Shown here one piece after another: positions 34,138-43,577 of a DNA stretch of 64,000 nucleotides (position 1 is its first letter; each line of letters starts with the position of its first letter). The stretch is taken from assembly GCF_947501415.1 (NCBI RefSeq), contig NZ_CANMVL010000009.1, forward strand, positions 248,001-312,000, given 5' to 3'. The notes beneath the pieces were generated by a model that saw nothing but the letters and a program-made list of their open reading frames with translations, did no database searches and was not told the DNA's origin. This stretch comes from an uncultured Halomonas sp. Its GTDB lineage: Bacteria; Pseudomonadota; Gammaproteobacteria; Pseudomonadales; Halomonadaceae. The position numbers and the translations under genes were made by a program.

Positions 34138-35478
34138 ATGACGACGACCAATTCGCGCGTTGTACGCGCCGAACTGCTGAGCTTCGATGCCGATCCCGGC
34201 GATGACGATACGCCCGCCCCGGGCAGTGTGCGCCATATCGCCGACGGTGCCCTGTGGGTCGAGAATGGCCGGATCCGGGCGGTGGAGGAGTACGCCAGCC
34301 TGGCACCGATTCTGCCCCCCGACACTGAGGTGATCGATCATCGCGGCAAGCTGATTACACCGGGCTTTATCGACAGCCACGTGCACTATGTGCAACTCGA
34401 GATCATCGCCTCCTACGGTCGCCAGCTACTCGACTGGCTCAATGACTACACCTTCCCCGAGGAGCAGCGCTTCGCTGACCCCGACCACGCCGCGGCGCTT
34501 TCCGATGCCTTTCTCGACGAGCTGTTGCGGGTCGGCACTACCACCGCCCAGGTGTTCTGCTCCAGCCATCCCGCCTCGGTGGATGCCTTCTTCGCCGCCA
34601 GTCACCGCCGCGGCCTGTGCATGCTGGCGGGAAAGGTGCTGATGGACCGCCATGCCCCAGCTGGGTTGACCGACGACCTCGAGGGGGGCATCCGTGACAG
34701 TGAGCGACTGATCGGCGACTGGCACGGCAAGGGGCGGCTCGGCTACAGCCTGACGCCGCGCTTCGCCCCGACCTCCACTCGCGCGCAGCTCGACGCCGCC
34801 GGTGGGGTGCTGCGCAGCGACGACAGCCTGTGGGTGCAGACCCACTTGGCCGAGAACACCGGCGAGCTCGACTGGGTCGCCGAGCTCTTCCCGGGTAGTC
34901 GGGACTACCTCGAGGTCTATGAACAGTCGGGGCTGGTAGGACCACGCAGCACCTTCGCCCATGGCATCCACCTCGACAACGAGATGCGTGGCCGTCTCGC
35001 CGAGCGCGGGGCTAACCTGGCCTTCTGCCCCAGCTCCAATCTCTTCCTGGGCAGCGGATTGTTCGACCGTCAGGCCGCCCGGGAGATGGCATTGAACGTC
35101 ACCTTCGCCAGTGACGTAGGCGCCGGAACCGACCTCTCCGGTCTAGCCACGCTCAAGGCCGCCTATCAGGTGGGACAGCTGCGCGGTCAGCCTCTCACCG
35201 CCTGGCAGGGACTCTATGGACTGACGCTGGGCAATGCCCGGGCACTCTCTCTCGACGCCCATATCGGCCGTCTGGCGCCGGGCATGGCCGCCGACTTCGT
35301 GGTGCTCGACCCTGCCGCCACACCGCTGATGGCGCGGCGTACGGCGCGAAGCACCTCGCTTTCCGAAACGCTCTTCGCGGTGATGATGATGGGCGACGAC
35401 CGCTGTGTCGCCGAAACCTGGGCCGATGGTCGTTTACAACATCGACGTGATGACCTGGAAGAAAGGCACAGGTCCTGA
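34138..35478 (+). CDS. guaD: guanine deaminase
   Basis: A 446-residue amidohydrolase of the guanine deaminase family, converting guanine to xanthine and ammonia with one zinc. Visible ligand motifs are PGFIDSHVHYVQ (HxH), WVQTHLAENTGE, FAHGIHLDNEM and ASDVGAGTD; LPPDTEVIDHRGKLITPGF and the C-terminal GRLAPGMAADFVVLDP are standard. Length agrees with bacterial GuaD (about 440). It supplies xanthine to XdhAB. The ATG at 34138 has only a weak site upstream, but the gene is collinear and 87 bases from xdhC. Confidence 0.95.
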   Translation: MTTTNSRVVRAELLSFDADPGDDDTPAPGSVRHIADGALWVENGRIRAVEEYASLAPILPPDTEVIDHRGKLITPGFIDSHVHYVQLEIIASYGRQLLDWLNDYTFPEEQRFADPDHAAALSDAFLDELLRVGTTTAQVFCSSHPASVDAFFAASHRRGLCMLAGKVLMDRHAPAGLTDDLEGGIRDSERLIGDWHGKGRLGYSLTPRFAPTSTRAQLDAAGGVLRSDDSLWVQTHLAENTGELDWVAELFPGSRDYLEVYEQSGLVGPRSTFAHGIHLDNEMRGRLAERGANLAFCPSSNLFLGSGLFDRQAAREMALNVTFASDVGAGTDLSGLATLKAAYQVGQLRGQPLTAWQGLYGLTLGNARALSLDAHIGRLAPGMAADFVVLDPAATPLMARRTARSTSLSETLFAVMMMGDDRCVAETWADGRLQHRRDDLEERHRS

Positions 35479-35638
35479 ACACGAGTGAAGGGCTCCTCGT
35501 GTCGGCGTACCAGCGAGGCGCCGACACGTCCCGGCCATGATGGGCACCAGGGAGCGTTCCATCATCATGGCCCATCAAGAATCGCCGATCGACAACAACT
35601 GATTCAGTACTGCTACTCAACAACAACAAGGGGTATCC

Positions 35639-37006
35639 ATGAGCGCCAACACTTCGCCACTGGCCGATAAATCGACGAGCGTGCCGACGCCGGCCGACGT
35701 GCACCCACTCGATCGTTACTTCGGTGTCAGCCGACGAGGCTCCAGCATAAGGACCGAGATCCTTGCCGGCGTCGCCACCTTCCTGGCTTCGATGTATATC
35801 ATCGTGGTCAACCCGGCGATCCTGGCCGAGGCCGGCATCCCCTTCTCGGCGGCACTCTCCGCCACCGTGCTGATCAGTTTCATGAGCAGCCTGGCCATGG
35901 GCCTGTATGCGCGCAACCCCATCCTGGTCGCACCGGGCATGGGCATGAACGCCCTGTTCACCTATACGCTGGTGCTGGGGGCCGGCCTCTCCTGGGAGGT
36001 CGCCCTGGGCTGCGTGTTCTGGTCGGGTGTGCTGTTTGCCGTGCTCGCGGTCTTCAATGTGCGCAAGGCGATCATCGAGGCGATTCCCGCCTCGCTACGC
36101 TATGCCATCACCTGCGGCATCGGCCTCTTTATCACCTTTATCGGGCTGAAGAACGCCGGCTTTATCGTGGGCAGCGAGGCCACCCTGGTGACCCTGGGCA
36201 GCTTTGATCCCGGTCTGGTGACCTTCTTCATCGGCCTGATGGCCACCGCCGTGATGGTGATCCTGCGCATGAACGGCGCCCTGATCCTGGGCATCGCGCT
36301 GACCACGCTGCTGGCGGCCCCCATGGGTCGGCTGTGGGGCGAGGAGCTGATGGTGGAGTGGAGCGGTCTCGCCGCCTGGCCAGACTTCGGTGCCGTCTTG
36401 AGGGTCGATATCCTCGGTGCCCTCAAGGTGGCCTACCTGCCCTTCATCTTCGTGATGCTGTTCACCAACTTTTTCGACGCCCTCTCCTGCTTCATGGCGC
36501 TGTCGGAGTCCGCCGACCTCAAGGACGAAGATGGCAACCCGCGCAACCTCAAGCGCTCCATGACCGTGGACGCCTTCGCCTCGATGATCGCGGCACCACT
36601 GGGCACCAGTGCCGCCCAGACCTTTATCGAGTCCGGGGCGGGCGTGGCCCAGGGGGGACGCACCGGGCTGGTTGCGGTGACCATCGCCCTGCTGTTCCTG
36701 CCCTTCCTGTTCCTGTCGCCGCTGCTGTCGCTGGTGCCAGCCATCGCCACCGCCCCGGCCCTGGTGCTGGTTGGGCTGTTCATGCTGTCGCCGATCGGCC
36801 GCATCGACTGGGGTCGTTACGAAGAGGCCTTTCCCGCCTTCCTGGCGATCATCCTGATGCCGCTCACCTACTCCATCACGCTGGGCATCGCCTTTGGCTT
36901 CCTGAGTTACGTGCTGATCAAGCTGGCCACCGGCAAGGGTGGCGAGATTCGACTCGCAATGTGGGTCTCCGCCGCCCTCTGCGTGGTGCTGCTCGCCACC
37001 ACATGA
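35639..37006 (+). CDS. NCS2 family purine permease (AzgA-like)
   Basis: A 455-residue membrane protein with 12-14 hydrophobic segments. The AzgA-type signatures are present: GVATFLASMYIIVVNPAIL near the N-terminus, ARNPILVAPGMGMNALF and, after the middle, FFDALSCFMAL and APLGTSAAQTFIESGAGVAQGGRTGL parts. This group symports adenine, guanine and hypoxanthine with protons. AAGGGG is 6 bases before the ATG. Placed between guanine deaminase and adenine deaminase, it is the likely purine uptake step of the cluster. A 160-base gap separates it from guaD, so it may have its own promoter. Confidence 0.93.
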   Translation: MSANTSPLADKSTSVPTPADVHPLDRYFGVSRRGSSIRTEILAGVATFLASMYIIVVNPAILAEAGIPFSAALSATVLISFMSSLAMGLYARNPILVAPGMGMNALFTYTLVLGAGLSWEVALGCVFWSGVLFAVLAVFNVRKAIIEAIPASLRYAITCGIGLFITFIGLKNAGFIVGSEATLVTLGSFDPGLVTFFIGLMATAVMVILRMNGALILGIALTTLLAAPMGRLWGEELMVEWSGLAAWPDFGAVLRVDILGALKVAYLPFIFVMLFTNFFDALSCFMALSESADLKDEDGNPRNLKRSMTVDAFASMIAAPLGTSAAQTFIESGAGVAQGGRTGLVAVTIALLFLPFLFLSPLLSLVPAIATAPALVLVGLFMLSPIGRIDWGRYEEAFPAFLAIILMPLTYSITLGIAFGFLSYVLIKLATGKGGEIRLAMWVSAALCVVLLATT

Positions 37007-37054
37007 GCCCGATGGCAATGGTGCAGGCCTGACCATGCGCCGGGCCTGGATAGC

Positions 37055-37082
37055 AAGACGGCAGCCTCTGAGCTGCCGTCTT
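37055..37082. terminator. bidirectional terminator between permease and adenine deaminase
   Basis: AAGACGGCAGC and GCTGCCGTCTT form a perfect 11-bp stem with a 6-base loop in the gap between two convergent genes. The arm ends supply short A and T runs in both directions. Confidence 0.75.
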
Positions 37083-37107
37083 CGGTCATGGCGATACGAC
37101 TGGTCGG

Positions 37108-38100
37108 TCAGGCCTCCGCCAGCTGCCGACGCCACTCCTGGCGGCGCTCTTCGCCGACGAAGGCGGCCTCGATGGCGTTGCCGGCCAGGCGGCGGAAAGT
37201 CTCCTTGTCCCAGCCGAAGGCACGCTTGCAGGCCAGGAAATTGGCCAGCATGCCGCCTCCGAAGTAGGCGGGATCGTCGGAGTTGAGGGTCACATTGAGC
37301 CCTTCGGCCAGCATTCGTGGCAGCGGGTGCTCCTCGAGCCGTTCGACCACCTTGAGGCGCAGATTGGAGAGCGGACATACCGTCAGCACCACCTGCTCGT
37401 CGCGCAGGCGGGCCACCAGGTCCGGATCCTCCAGACAGCGCACCCCGTGATCGATACGACACACGTCGAGCTGGTCGAGAGCGTTGCGTATGTACTCCGG
37501 GGGCCCCTCCTCGCCGGCATGCGCCACTCGCGGAATGCCCAGGCGGCGAGCGCGCTCGAAGACCTCGCTGAACGCCTCCGGGGGATTGCCCAGCTCGGCG
37601 CTATCCAGCCCCACGGCATCGAGCATCTCCCAATAGGGCGACGCCTGCTCCAGCACCCACACCGCCTCGTCGGCATCGCGGTCGCGCAGAAACGCCATGA
37701 TCAGCGCCGTGGAGAGGCCCAGCTCCCTCTCGGCCTCGCGGCATGCCAGGGAAAGCCCTTCCATGACGACCGCGAGCCCGACGCCCCGCACGAGATGTGC
37801 CTGGGGGTCGAAGTGCATCTCCACATGCACCACGCCCTCGGCATGGGCACGACGGAAATAGGCCATGGCCAGATCATGAAAGTCCCGGGCGGTCTGCAAT
37901 ACGCTCATCCCCTGATAGTAGAGGTCGAGGAAGGATTGCAGGTCACTGAAGTCGTAAGCGGTATGCACCTCCTCCACCGAGGCATAGGGCAGCGTGACGC
38001 CGTTGCGCTCGGCCAGGGCGAACATCAGTTCAGGCTCCAGGGTGCCTTCGATATGCAGGTGCAGCTCGACCTTGGGCAGTCGGGTCAGGAAGTCTCGCAT
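37108..38100 (-). CDS. adenine deaminase (adenosine deaminase-like, Aah1 type)
   Basis: A 330-residue zinc hydrolase of the adenosine deaminase superfamily. Motifs are KVELHLHIEGTLEPEL (HxH ligands), VAHAGEEGP (Zn His and catalytic Glu), RIDHGVRCLED, LTVCPLSN and LNSDDPAYFGG. The E-G-T after HLH, the residues around HAGEEGPPEYI and the close likeness to the characterised Pseudomonas adenine aminohydrolase point to adenine rather than adenosine as substrate, giving hypoxanthine for Xdh. It is the only minus-strand member of the purine cluster and ends against the terminator at 37055. Confidence 0.88.
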   Translation of the reverse strand: MRDFLTRLPKVELHLHIEGTLEPELMFALAERNGVTLPYASVEEVHTAYDFSDLQSFLDLYYQGMSVLQTARDFHDLAMAYFRRAHAEGVVHVEMHFDPQAHLVRGVGLAVVMEGLSLACREAERELGLSTALIMAFLRDRDADEAVWVLEQASPYWEMLDAVGLDSAELGNPPEAFSEVFERARRLGIPRVAHAGEEGPPEYIRNALDQLDVCRIDHGVRCLEDPDLVARLRDEQVVLTVCPLSNLRLKVVERLEEHPLPRMLAEGLNVTLNSDDPAYFGGGMLANFLACKRAFGWDKETFRRLAGNAIEAAFVGEERRQEWRRQLAEA

Positions 38101-38182
38101 CGCTTATCTCACTCTCCCGGAACGGTATGGCCCCATCCTGAAAGAAAGCGGGCCAACACGAAAGCCGCACCTGTCAACGCTT

Positions 38183-40162
38183 CTACGGCAACTCACGCAG
38201 CGTCTCGGCCAGGGCCTCACGGCGCGTTTCCCGCTCGGACTCGAGTGCCTCTCGCTGCTCCTCCAGGGAGGCGATCTTCTCCTCTTCGGCCTCGAGATCC
38301 TCCAGATAGCGCTGGCCGAGATCGTTGTCGGTACCCACCGCCGCCAGGTTGTCACGAATTCGTGCCTGGCGTTCTGCGGCTCGCGTCAGCCGCTCCTCGA
38401 GACCCGCAAGCTCTCGCTCGACCTCGGCCAGTGCCCGGCGACGCTCCAGCACTTGCTCAAGATGCGCCGCGGTCTCGCCGTCGGCGGCCTCTCGCCACTC
38501 GACAAGCTGGGTCACGCCGGCATTCGCCAGCGCCAGGCTCTGACGCCGCACCCGGGTCTCCCGCGCCACGACCTCACCACTCTCGCCAGGCGCGAGGGCA
38601 AGCGCCAGGCGATGATGGCTGGGGGTGCTCTCCATCAGGGCCTCGGAGGCGAACTCCCAGCCGCTGCGCCGGGGATGCTCGATCAACACCTGACGGGCCT
38701 CACGGGCATCATTCTCTACCGCGTAATGCGTTACCCGCCGCGACTGGTGAGTGATCCGCAGGGCACCATCGACGATGACCATGCGCTCGAGCCGCTCCTC
38801 GGGATGGGCGCTCTCGACGATACGCACCTTGCGGTCGGCGGCGAAGCTGGCCAGACGCGACTCCCCGGCGGGAATCCCCGGCAGGTTGACATCACCCACG
38901 TGCCCCACTCCTGCGTCATAGACGGCCACCAGGCCCGGCGGCAGCCAGGCATCGGTGCTATTCTCCAGACGCACCGCCGCCACCGGATGACGCTCGCCGC
39001 GCTCGGGCTGGTAGAGCGAGACACGGCGGGCCGGCAGGGCGGCATCGATATAGGGTAGCGAGAGGGTCCGCCCCGCCGCGAGATCCACCGAGGTGGGGAG
39101 ACGCCAGGTGGCCGTCGTTGCGCTCTCGACCACCTCGGGGCGCGATGCCGGGGCAGAGGGCGCCACCGCGCTGCGGCTCACTGCAGCGTCGCCATAGGCC
39201 ATCATGGATTCGGCCTTGGCACCACGAAGCGCCTCCATGGCACCCTCGTCGGGCCGCACTGGTGCGATGCTGTCGGCAGTGACCGGCACCTCCGTGCGCG
39301 TTGGCCAGTAGCGCTCGAGCAGACGCTGGGTCAGGGTGACCGGGGCGCCGCTGGACAGCGTCAGCGCCACATCGCTCCAGTCGCTGCCGCTGGCATTCTC
39401 GATCACCGACCACGCCTGCAGGCGAGCCTTGCCGTCGGCCTCGAGCAGCAATCGGTAGGTACTCTTCCAGACCGGAGCCGCCACCACATAGGTAAGCGAC
39501 ACATCACGTTCGCCCTCGCCCTCGAGGTCGATGGCGATGCGACGCATCTCGTCGGTACGGGCGCGGCCACTGACCTCGGCGGCCTCGGCCAGGCGCTCAC
39601 GCAGGTCAGGGTCCAGCAACTCGAGGCGGGCATCGTCGCCCAGGCGCAATGTGGCCACGCCACCCTCATCCTCGAGCAGCGACAGGGTCTGCACGGCGCG
39701 CCCGTTTTCGTCGGCACCCTGCTCCGCGACACCCAACAGCAGCCCTTCGAGGCGCTGCCCACCGGAGCTCACCCTTACCTTGACCCCTTGCAGGCTATCG
39801 GCCAGCCGGGCCACCGAGCCCAGATCCTCCGGACCAAAGGGCAGCCGACGGAAGGTCTCATCAAGCGTCGCCAGGCCATCGAGGCTGAGCCCCTGAAGGC
39901 GTCCCGCCGGGTCACGCACCACCAGGCTCTTGAGCACATCGTTGACCTGCTCCAGGGGCACCTCCAAATGGAGGGTGCCATCCCCCTCGAGACTGGCCCT
40001 GCGCTGCACCTCTGCCAGGCCGCCGGAGGAGAGCGTCACCGCCTCGACGGGCAGCTCGGCGGCCAGGGCCGAGCCTAGTGGCCATGCCCCGGCCAGCAAG
40101 ATGGCGAGGCGAAGGGAGAGATGGCGACGGCCCCGCTCGGGTAGTGCGTCCCTGACAGTCAT
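38183..40162 (-). CDS. DUF4139 domain-containing exported protein
   Basis: A 659-residue protein with an N-terminal signal peptide (basic residues to 17, hydrophobic core LAILLAGAWPLGSALA, cleavage near 35) and a DUF4139 region in the middle (YVVAAPVWKSTYRLLLEAD and YIDAALPARRVSLYQ fit the family). The last 100 residues are a strong coiled coil rich in Glu, Arg and Leu. Function is unknown. The ATG at 40162 overlaps the TGA of cydC (ATGA) and has AAGGAG 6 bases upstream, so it is translated with the cyd operon. A periplasmic or surface location is inferred from the signal peptide. Confidence 0.85.
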   Translation of the reverse strand: MTVRDALPERGRRHLSLRLAILLAGAWPLGSALAAELPVEAVTLSSGGLAEVQRRASLEGDGTLHLEVPLEQVNDVLKSLVVRDPAGRLQGLSLDGLATLDETFRRLPFGPEDLGSVARLADSLQGVKVRVSSGGQRLEGLLLGVAEQGADENGRAVQTLSLLEDEGGVATLRLGDDARLELLDPDLRERLAEAAEVSGRARTDEMRRIAIDLEGEGERDVSLTYVVAAPVWKSTYRLLLEADGKARLQAWSVIENASGSDWSDVALTLSSGAPVTLTQRLLERYWPTRTEVPVTADSIAPVRPDEGAMEALRGAKAESMMAYGDAAVSRSAVAPSAPASRPEVVESATTATWRLPTSVDLAAGRTLSLPYIDAALPARRVSLYQPERGERHPVAAVRLENSTDAWLPPGLVAVYDAGVGHVGDVNLPGIPAGESRLASFAADRKVRIVESAHPEERLERMVIVDGALRITHQSRRVTHYAVENDAREARQVLIEHPRRSGWEFASEALMESTPSHHRLALALAPGESGEVVARETRVRRQSLALANAGVTQLVEWREAADGETAAHLEQVLERRRALAEVERELAGLEERLTRAAERQARIRDNLAAVGTDNDLGQRYLEDLEAEEEKIASLEEQREALESERETRREALAETLRELP

Positions 40163-41898
40163 ATCGACTCCTTGTATGAATTTACCTGACCTTCGACCAG
40201 TATCAGGCTGTGATCGATCCCGGGTGGGTCGAAATCTCCGCCATCCAGCTGGTGCACGAGGTAGATCGTGGTACGCCCCTCGAGCCAGGTATTCAGGCGG
40301 GGGCTCAGCCGCGCCACGGTAGCGGCATCGAGGCTGGCGAAGGGCTCGTCGAGCAGTACCAGATCGGGGTCCAGCAGGTACAGCCGAGCCAGGGCCAGGC
40401 GTCGCGCCTGGCCACCGGAGAGGCGTCGCCCCCCCTCGCCGACTCGAGTGGCGAGGCCCGCGGGCAATGTCATCGCCCAGTCGGCCAGCTCGACCCAGGC
40501 CAGTGCCGCCCATAACGCCTCATCCTCCGCCTCCGGTCGGGCCAGGCGCAGGTTGGCGGCCAGGCTGTCATCGAGCAGGTCGATATGCTGGGTCAGCACG
40601 GCCACCCGCCGGCGAAGCGATGCCTCTGGCCAGGCGTCCAGGGCCACGCCTCCCAGCAGGATCTCGCCGGCGCTGGGCGTGAGCTGACGCAGCAGCAGCC
40701 CCGCGACACTCGACTTGCCTGCCCCCGAGACACCGCACAGTGCCAGCCGCTCACCGGCAGCGAGCCGGAACGAGAGCCCCTCAAGAGCCGCCAGTGGCGC
40801 CCCGGGATAGTGCAGCGAGACCCTGTCGATGTTTACCGAAAGAGGACCGGGGCGTGCGTCCCGGCCACTGCTCACCGCCGGCGGCCGAGGCGCGGCCCGG
40901 CGCAGCCCGTTGAGTCGTCGGGCCGCGCCCCGGGTGGCGCCCAGCCAGGTAAAGGCAGCTGGAAGACCGGTCAGTGCCTCGTTCAAGGCCAGCACCGCCA
41001 GGGGCATCATCACCGCCACCGGTCCGCTGAGCATGTCGGCCTGCCAGGCCGTGGCGGCGAGCCACAGCGCGGTGAGTGCCGCCCCTCCCACCAGCATCGT
41101 GACCAGGGCATTGCCCAGCGCCACCAGGGTCCCGAGCCATCGCTGATCCCGATAGAGTTCCGCCTCCAGGGCCTCGATCCGCTGACGATGATGAGCAAGG
41201 GCGCCATAGGCTTCCAGCTCTGCCATGCCCTGCATCTGCTCTACAAGACGCCCCCGAAGTAACTCGCGAGTGGTGACCTGGCGCCGACTAGCGGCCATTC
41301 CGAGACGCGCCTGGCCGACCACCAGCCAGCCCCAGCCGATCAGCAACACGCCCCCGACCACGAGCCCCGCCATGGGCACCCAGAGGGCCAGGAAGCCCCC
41401 CAATCCCAGGATGGTAAGCAGCGACACCATAGCCGGGGCCAGCAATCGCAGAAAGAGGCTGTCCAGGGTATCGATATCGGCGGTCAACCGATTGAGCCAG
41501 TCGCTGGCGCGCCGCTCTCTCAGGGCGTGCGCATCGAGAGCGGCGATCACCCCGAACAGCCGTCCACGTAGATCGGCGAGCAGTCGCAGCACCGTGTCGT
41601 GGTTGTAGAGTCGCTCCATATAACGAGCCACGGTTCGCGTCACCGCAAAGGCACGGATGCCGCCTCCCGGCAGATAGACGTCCAGGCGCGCCGCCACTCC
41701 TGCGGCCAGCAGCATGCCGGTAAGACCGGTGGCGGTGATAAACCAGCCGGAGAGCGCCAGCAGTCCGATGGCCGACAGCAGCGTCACTGCCATCAACCCG
41801 GCGCCAGCGGCCAGTCGTCCGCGGCGGCGTGCCAGCAGTTGTAGCCAGGGGGCCAATTCGCCCCACAGATCACGACGCTCCTCGACAGATTTTCTCAT
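40159..41898 (-). CDS. cydC: heterodimeric ABC exporter subunit CydC
   Basis: A 579-residue ABC half-exporter with six membrane helices (about 30-310) and a C-terminal ATPase with Walker A GVSGAGKSS, signature RLSGGQARRLALAR and Walker B DLVLLDEPFASLD. The segment FAVTRTVARYMERLYNHDTVLRLL (parts) is characteristic of CydC. With CydD it exports glutathione and cysteine to the periplasm and is required for cytochrome bd assembly. Its ATG overlaps the stop of cydD, and its stop overlaps the start of the DUF4139 gene. Confidence 0.94.
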   Translation of the reverse strand: MRKSVEERRDLWGELAPWLQLLARRRGRLAAGAGLMAVTLLSAIGLLALSGWFITATGLTGMLLAAGVAARLDVYLPGGGIRAFAVTRTVARYMERLYNHDTVLRLLADLRGRLFGVIAALDAHALRERRASDWLNRLTADIDTLDSLFLRLLAPAMVSLLTILGLGGFLALWVPMAGLVVGGVLLIGWGWLVVGQARLGMAASRRQVTTRELLRGRLVEQMQGMAELEAYGALAHHRQRIEALEAELYRDQRWLGTLVALGNALVTMLVGGAALTALWLAATAWQADMLSGPVAVMMPLAVLALNEALTGLPAAFTWLGATRGAARRLNGLRRAAPRPPAVSSGRDARPGPLSVNIDRVSLHYPGAPLAALEGLSFRLAAGERLALCGVSGAGKSSVAGLLLRQLTPSAGEILLGGVALDAWPEASLRRRVAVLTQHIDLLDDSLAANLRLARPEAEDEALWAALAWVELADWAMTLPAGLATRVGEGGRRLSGGQARRLALARLYLLDPDLVLLDEPFASLDAATVARLSPRLNTWLEGRTTIYLVHQLDGGDFDPPGIDHSLILVEGQVNSYKESI

Positions 41899-43574
41899 CG
41901 GATGCGCTCCCCCTGCCGATCGAATATCAGCTGCCGGTCGGCCAGTGCCATCAGCCCCGGGTGGTGGGTAGCGATCACCAGACAGCGTCCCTCCCGGGCC
42001 AGCTCCCTCAGCGCCGCGATGATATCCGCCTCGGTCGCCACATCCAGGCTCGCCGTGGGCTCATCGAGCAGCACCAGCGGGGCATCACACAGGAAGACCC
42101 TGGCGAGCGCCAGCCGTTGCGCCTGACCACCGGAGAGCCCCGCCCCTCGCTCGCCCAGCGGTGTATCGAGCCCCTCGGGCAGGCGTGCCAGCAGCTCGCC
42201 CAGGCCGGCACGCTCCAGGGCCCGGCGCATGGCCCTCACACCCGGCTGAGGTGCCGACAAGCACAGGTTATCGGCCAGGCTGCCCTTGACCAGCAGCGGC
42301 CGCTGATCCATCCAGGCGTAGCGCAGCCCCGGCGCCATCCACCGATGCCCCCCCTCGGGGCCAACGAAGCCCGCCAGCAGCTGCAGCAGCGTGGACTTTC
42401 CTCCCCCCGAGGGGGCGCTCACCACCACCACCTCGCCGGGCACCAGGACCAGGTCGAGGGGGCCGAGCACACGGCCGCGTTGGGGATAGCTCACCGTGGC
42501 CGCCTCGAGGCGAATCAGCTCCCCCGATATGGCGGCGGGTGGCGCTTCTTCACCGTCGCTACCACGCAGGCCCTCGACACTCTCGGCGAGCAGTGTCATC
42601 AGCCCGTCGGCGGCGCCCAGGGCAGCGGCCCGATCATGATAATGCTGGGAGAGCACACGCAGCGGCTGGAAGAACTCCGGAGCGAGCAGCAGCACCAGCA
42701 GGCCGCTGAACAGGGTCAGCTCAGGCGAGGGACCCAACGTGATATAGCCGAGTAGACCGAACCCGACATAGATCGCCACCACGGCGATGGCCACCGAGGC
42801 GAAGAACTCCAGCACCGCCGAGGAGAGGAAAGCCACGCGCAGGGTTCGCAGGCTGCGCCGACGATAGTCGTCGGCGGCGCCATGCACCTCGGCGGTCGCC
42901 TCCTGGGTGCGCCCGAAGAGCTGCAGGGTAGTGACCGCCCGGACCCGGTCGATAAAGTGGCCCGACAGCCGCGAGACCGCCTCGAACTGTTCGCGATTGA
43001 GGCGTTCGGCCCCCATGCCCACCAGGGCCATGAACAAGGGGATCAGTGGCGCCGACAGCAGCAGGAAGAGCGCCGCCAGCCAGTCGAGCCAGGCCACCGC
43101 CACGAGCACCACCAGCGGCTGGAGTATTGCCAGGGCGAGCTGCGGGCGATAACGCGCCATATAGCCATCCAGGGCCTCGACCTGCTCGACCAGCTGGCTG
43201 GCCAATGACGCCGAGTGCCTGGTGGAGAGCCCCGCCGGCCCCAACCTGGCCAGGTGATCAAGCAGTTCGCCGCGTATCCGCCGTCGCAGGGCCAGGCTGG
43301 CAACGAGCCCCAGGCGCTCCTGAAAGAACAGCGCCAGGCTGCGCACCAGCAGCAGCGCCAGGATGCCCAGCGCCAGGGGAGTCAACCTCGACAACGGCGC
43401 CTGCGCCACCAGCAGCTCGCTGATAAATCGAGCGAGCAGCGCCAGCTGCCCCAGGGTGGCCAGGGCGGCCACCACTCCGGCGGCGACCGCCAGCGTCAGG
43501 CGCCAGCGCTCACCGGCAGCATAAGCGGCCAGCCACCGGGAGGCCTCCCGGGTGGCACCATGACGGCTACCCAC
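41895..43574 (-). CDS. cydD: heterodimeric ABC exporter subunit CydD
   Basis: A 559-residue partner of CydC. The membrane domain has MALVGMGAERLNREQF and RLSGHFIDRVRAVTTLQLFG (parts), close to E. coli CydD; the ATPase domain shows SAPSGGGKST, GLSGGQAQRLALARVF and LVLLDEPTASLD. The start is a GTG at 43574, only three bases after the cydB stop, with no strong ribosome-binding site, consistent with translational coupling. The Gly-rich Walker A (GGGK) is a small variation. The gene order cydA-cydB-cydD-cydC differs from E. coli, where cydDC are elsewhere. Confidence 0.94.
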   Translation of the reverse strand: MGSRHGATREASRWLAAYAAGERWRLTLAVAAGVVAALATLGQLALLARFISELLVAQAPLSRLTPLALGILALLLVRSLALFFQERLGLVASLALRRRIRGELLDHLARLGPAGLSTRHSASLASQLVEQVEALDGYMARYRPQLALAILQPLVVLVAVAWLDWLAALFLLLSAPLIPLFMALVGMGAERLNREQFEAVSRLSGHFIDRVRAVTTLQLFGRTQEATAEVHGAADDYRRRSLRTLRVAFLSSAVLEFFASVAIAVVAIYVGFGLLGYITLGPSPELTLFSGLLVLLLAPEFFQPLRVLSQHYHDRAAALGAADGLMTLLAESVEGLRGSDGEEAPPAAISGELIRLEAATVSYPQRGRVLGPLDLVLVPGEVVVVSAPSGGGKSTLLQLLAGFVGPEGGHRWMAPGLRYAWMDQRPLLVKGSLADNLCLSAPQPGVRAMRRALERAGLGELLARLPEGLDTPLGERGAGLSGGQAQRLALARVFLCDAPLVLLDEPTASLDVATEADIIAALRELAREGRCLVIATHHPGLMALADRQLIFDRQGERIR

Positions 43575-43577
43575 CGA

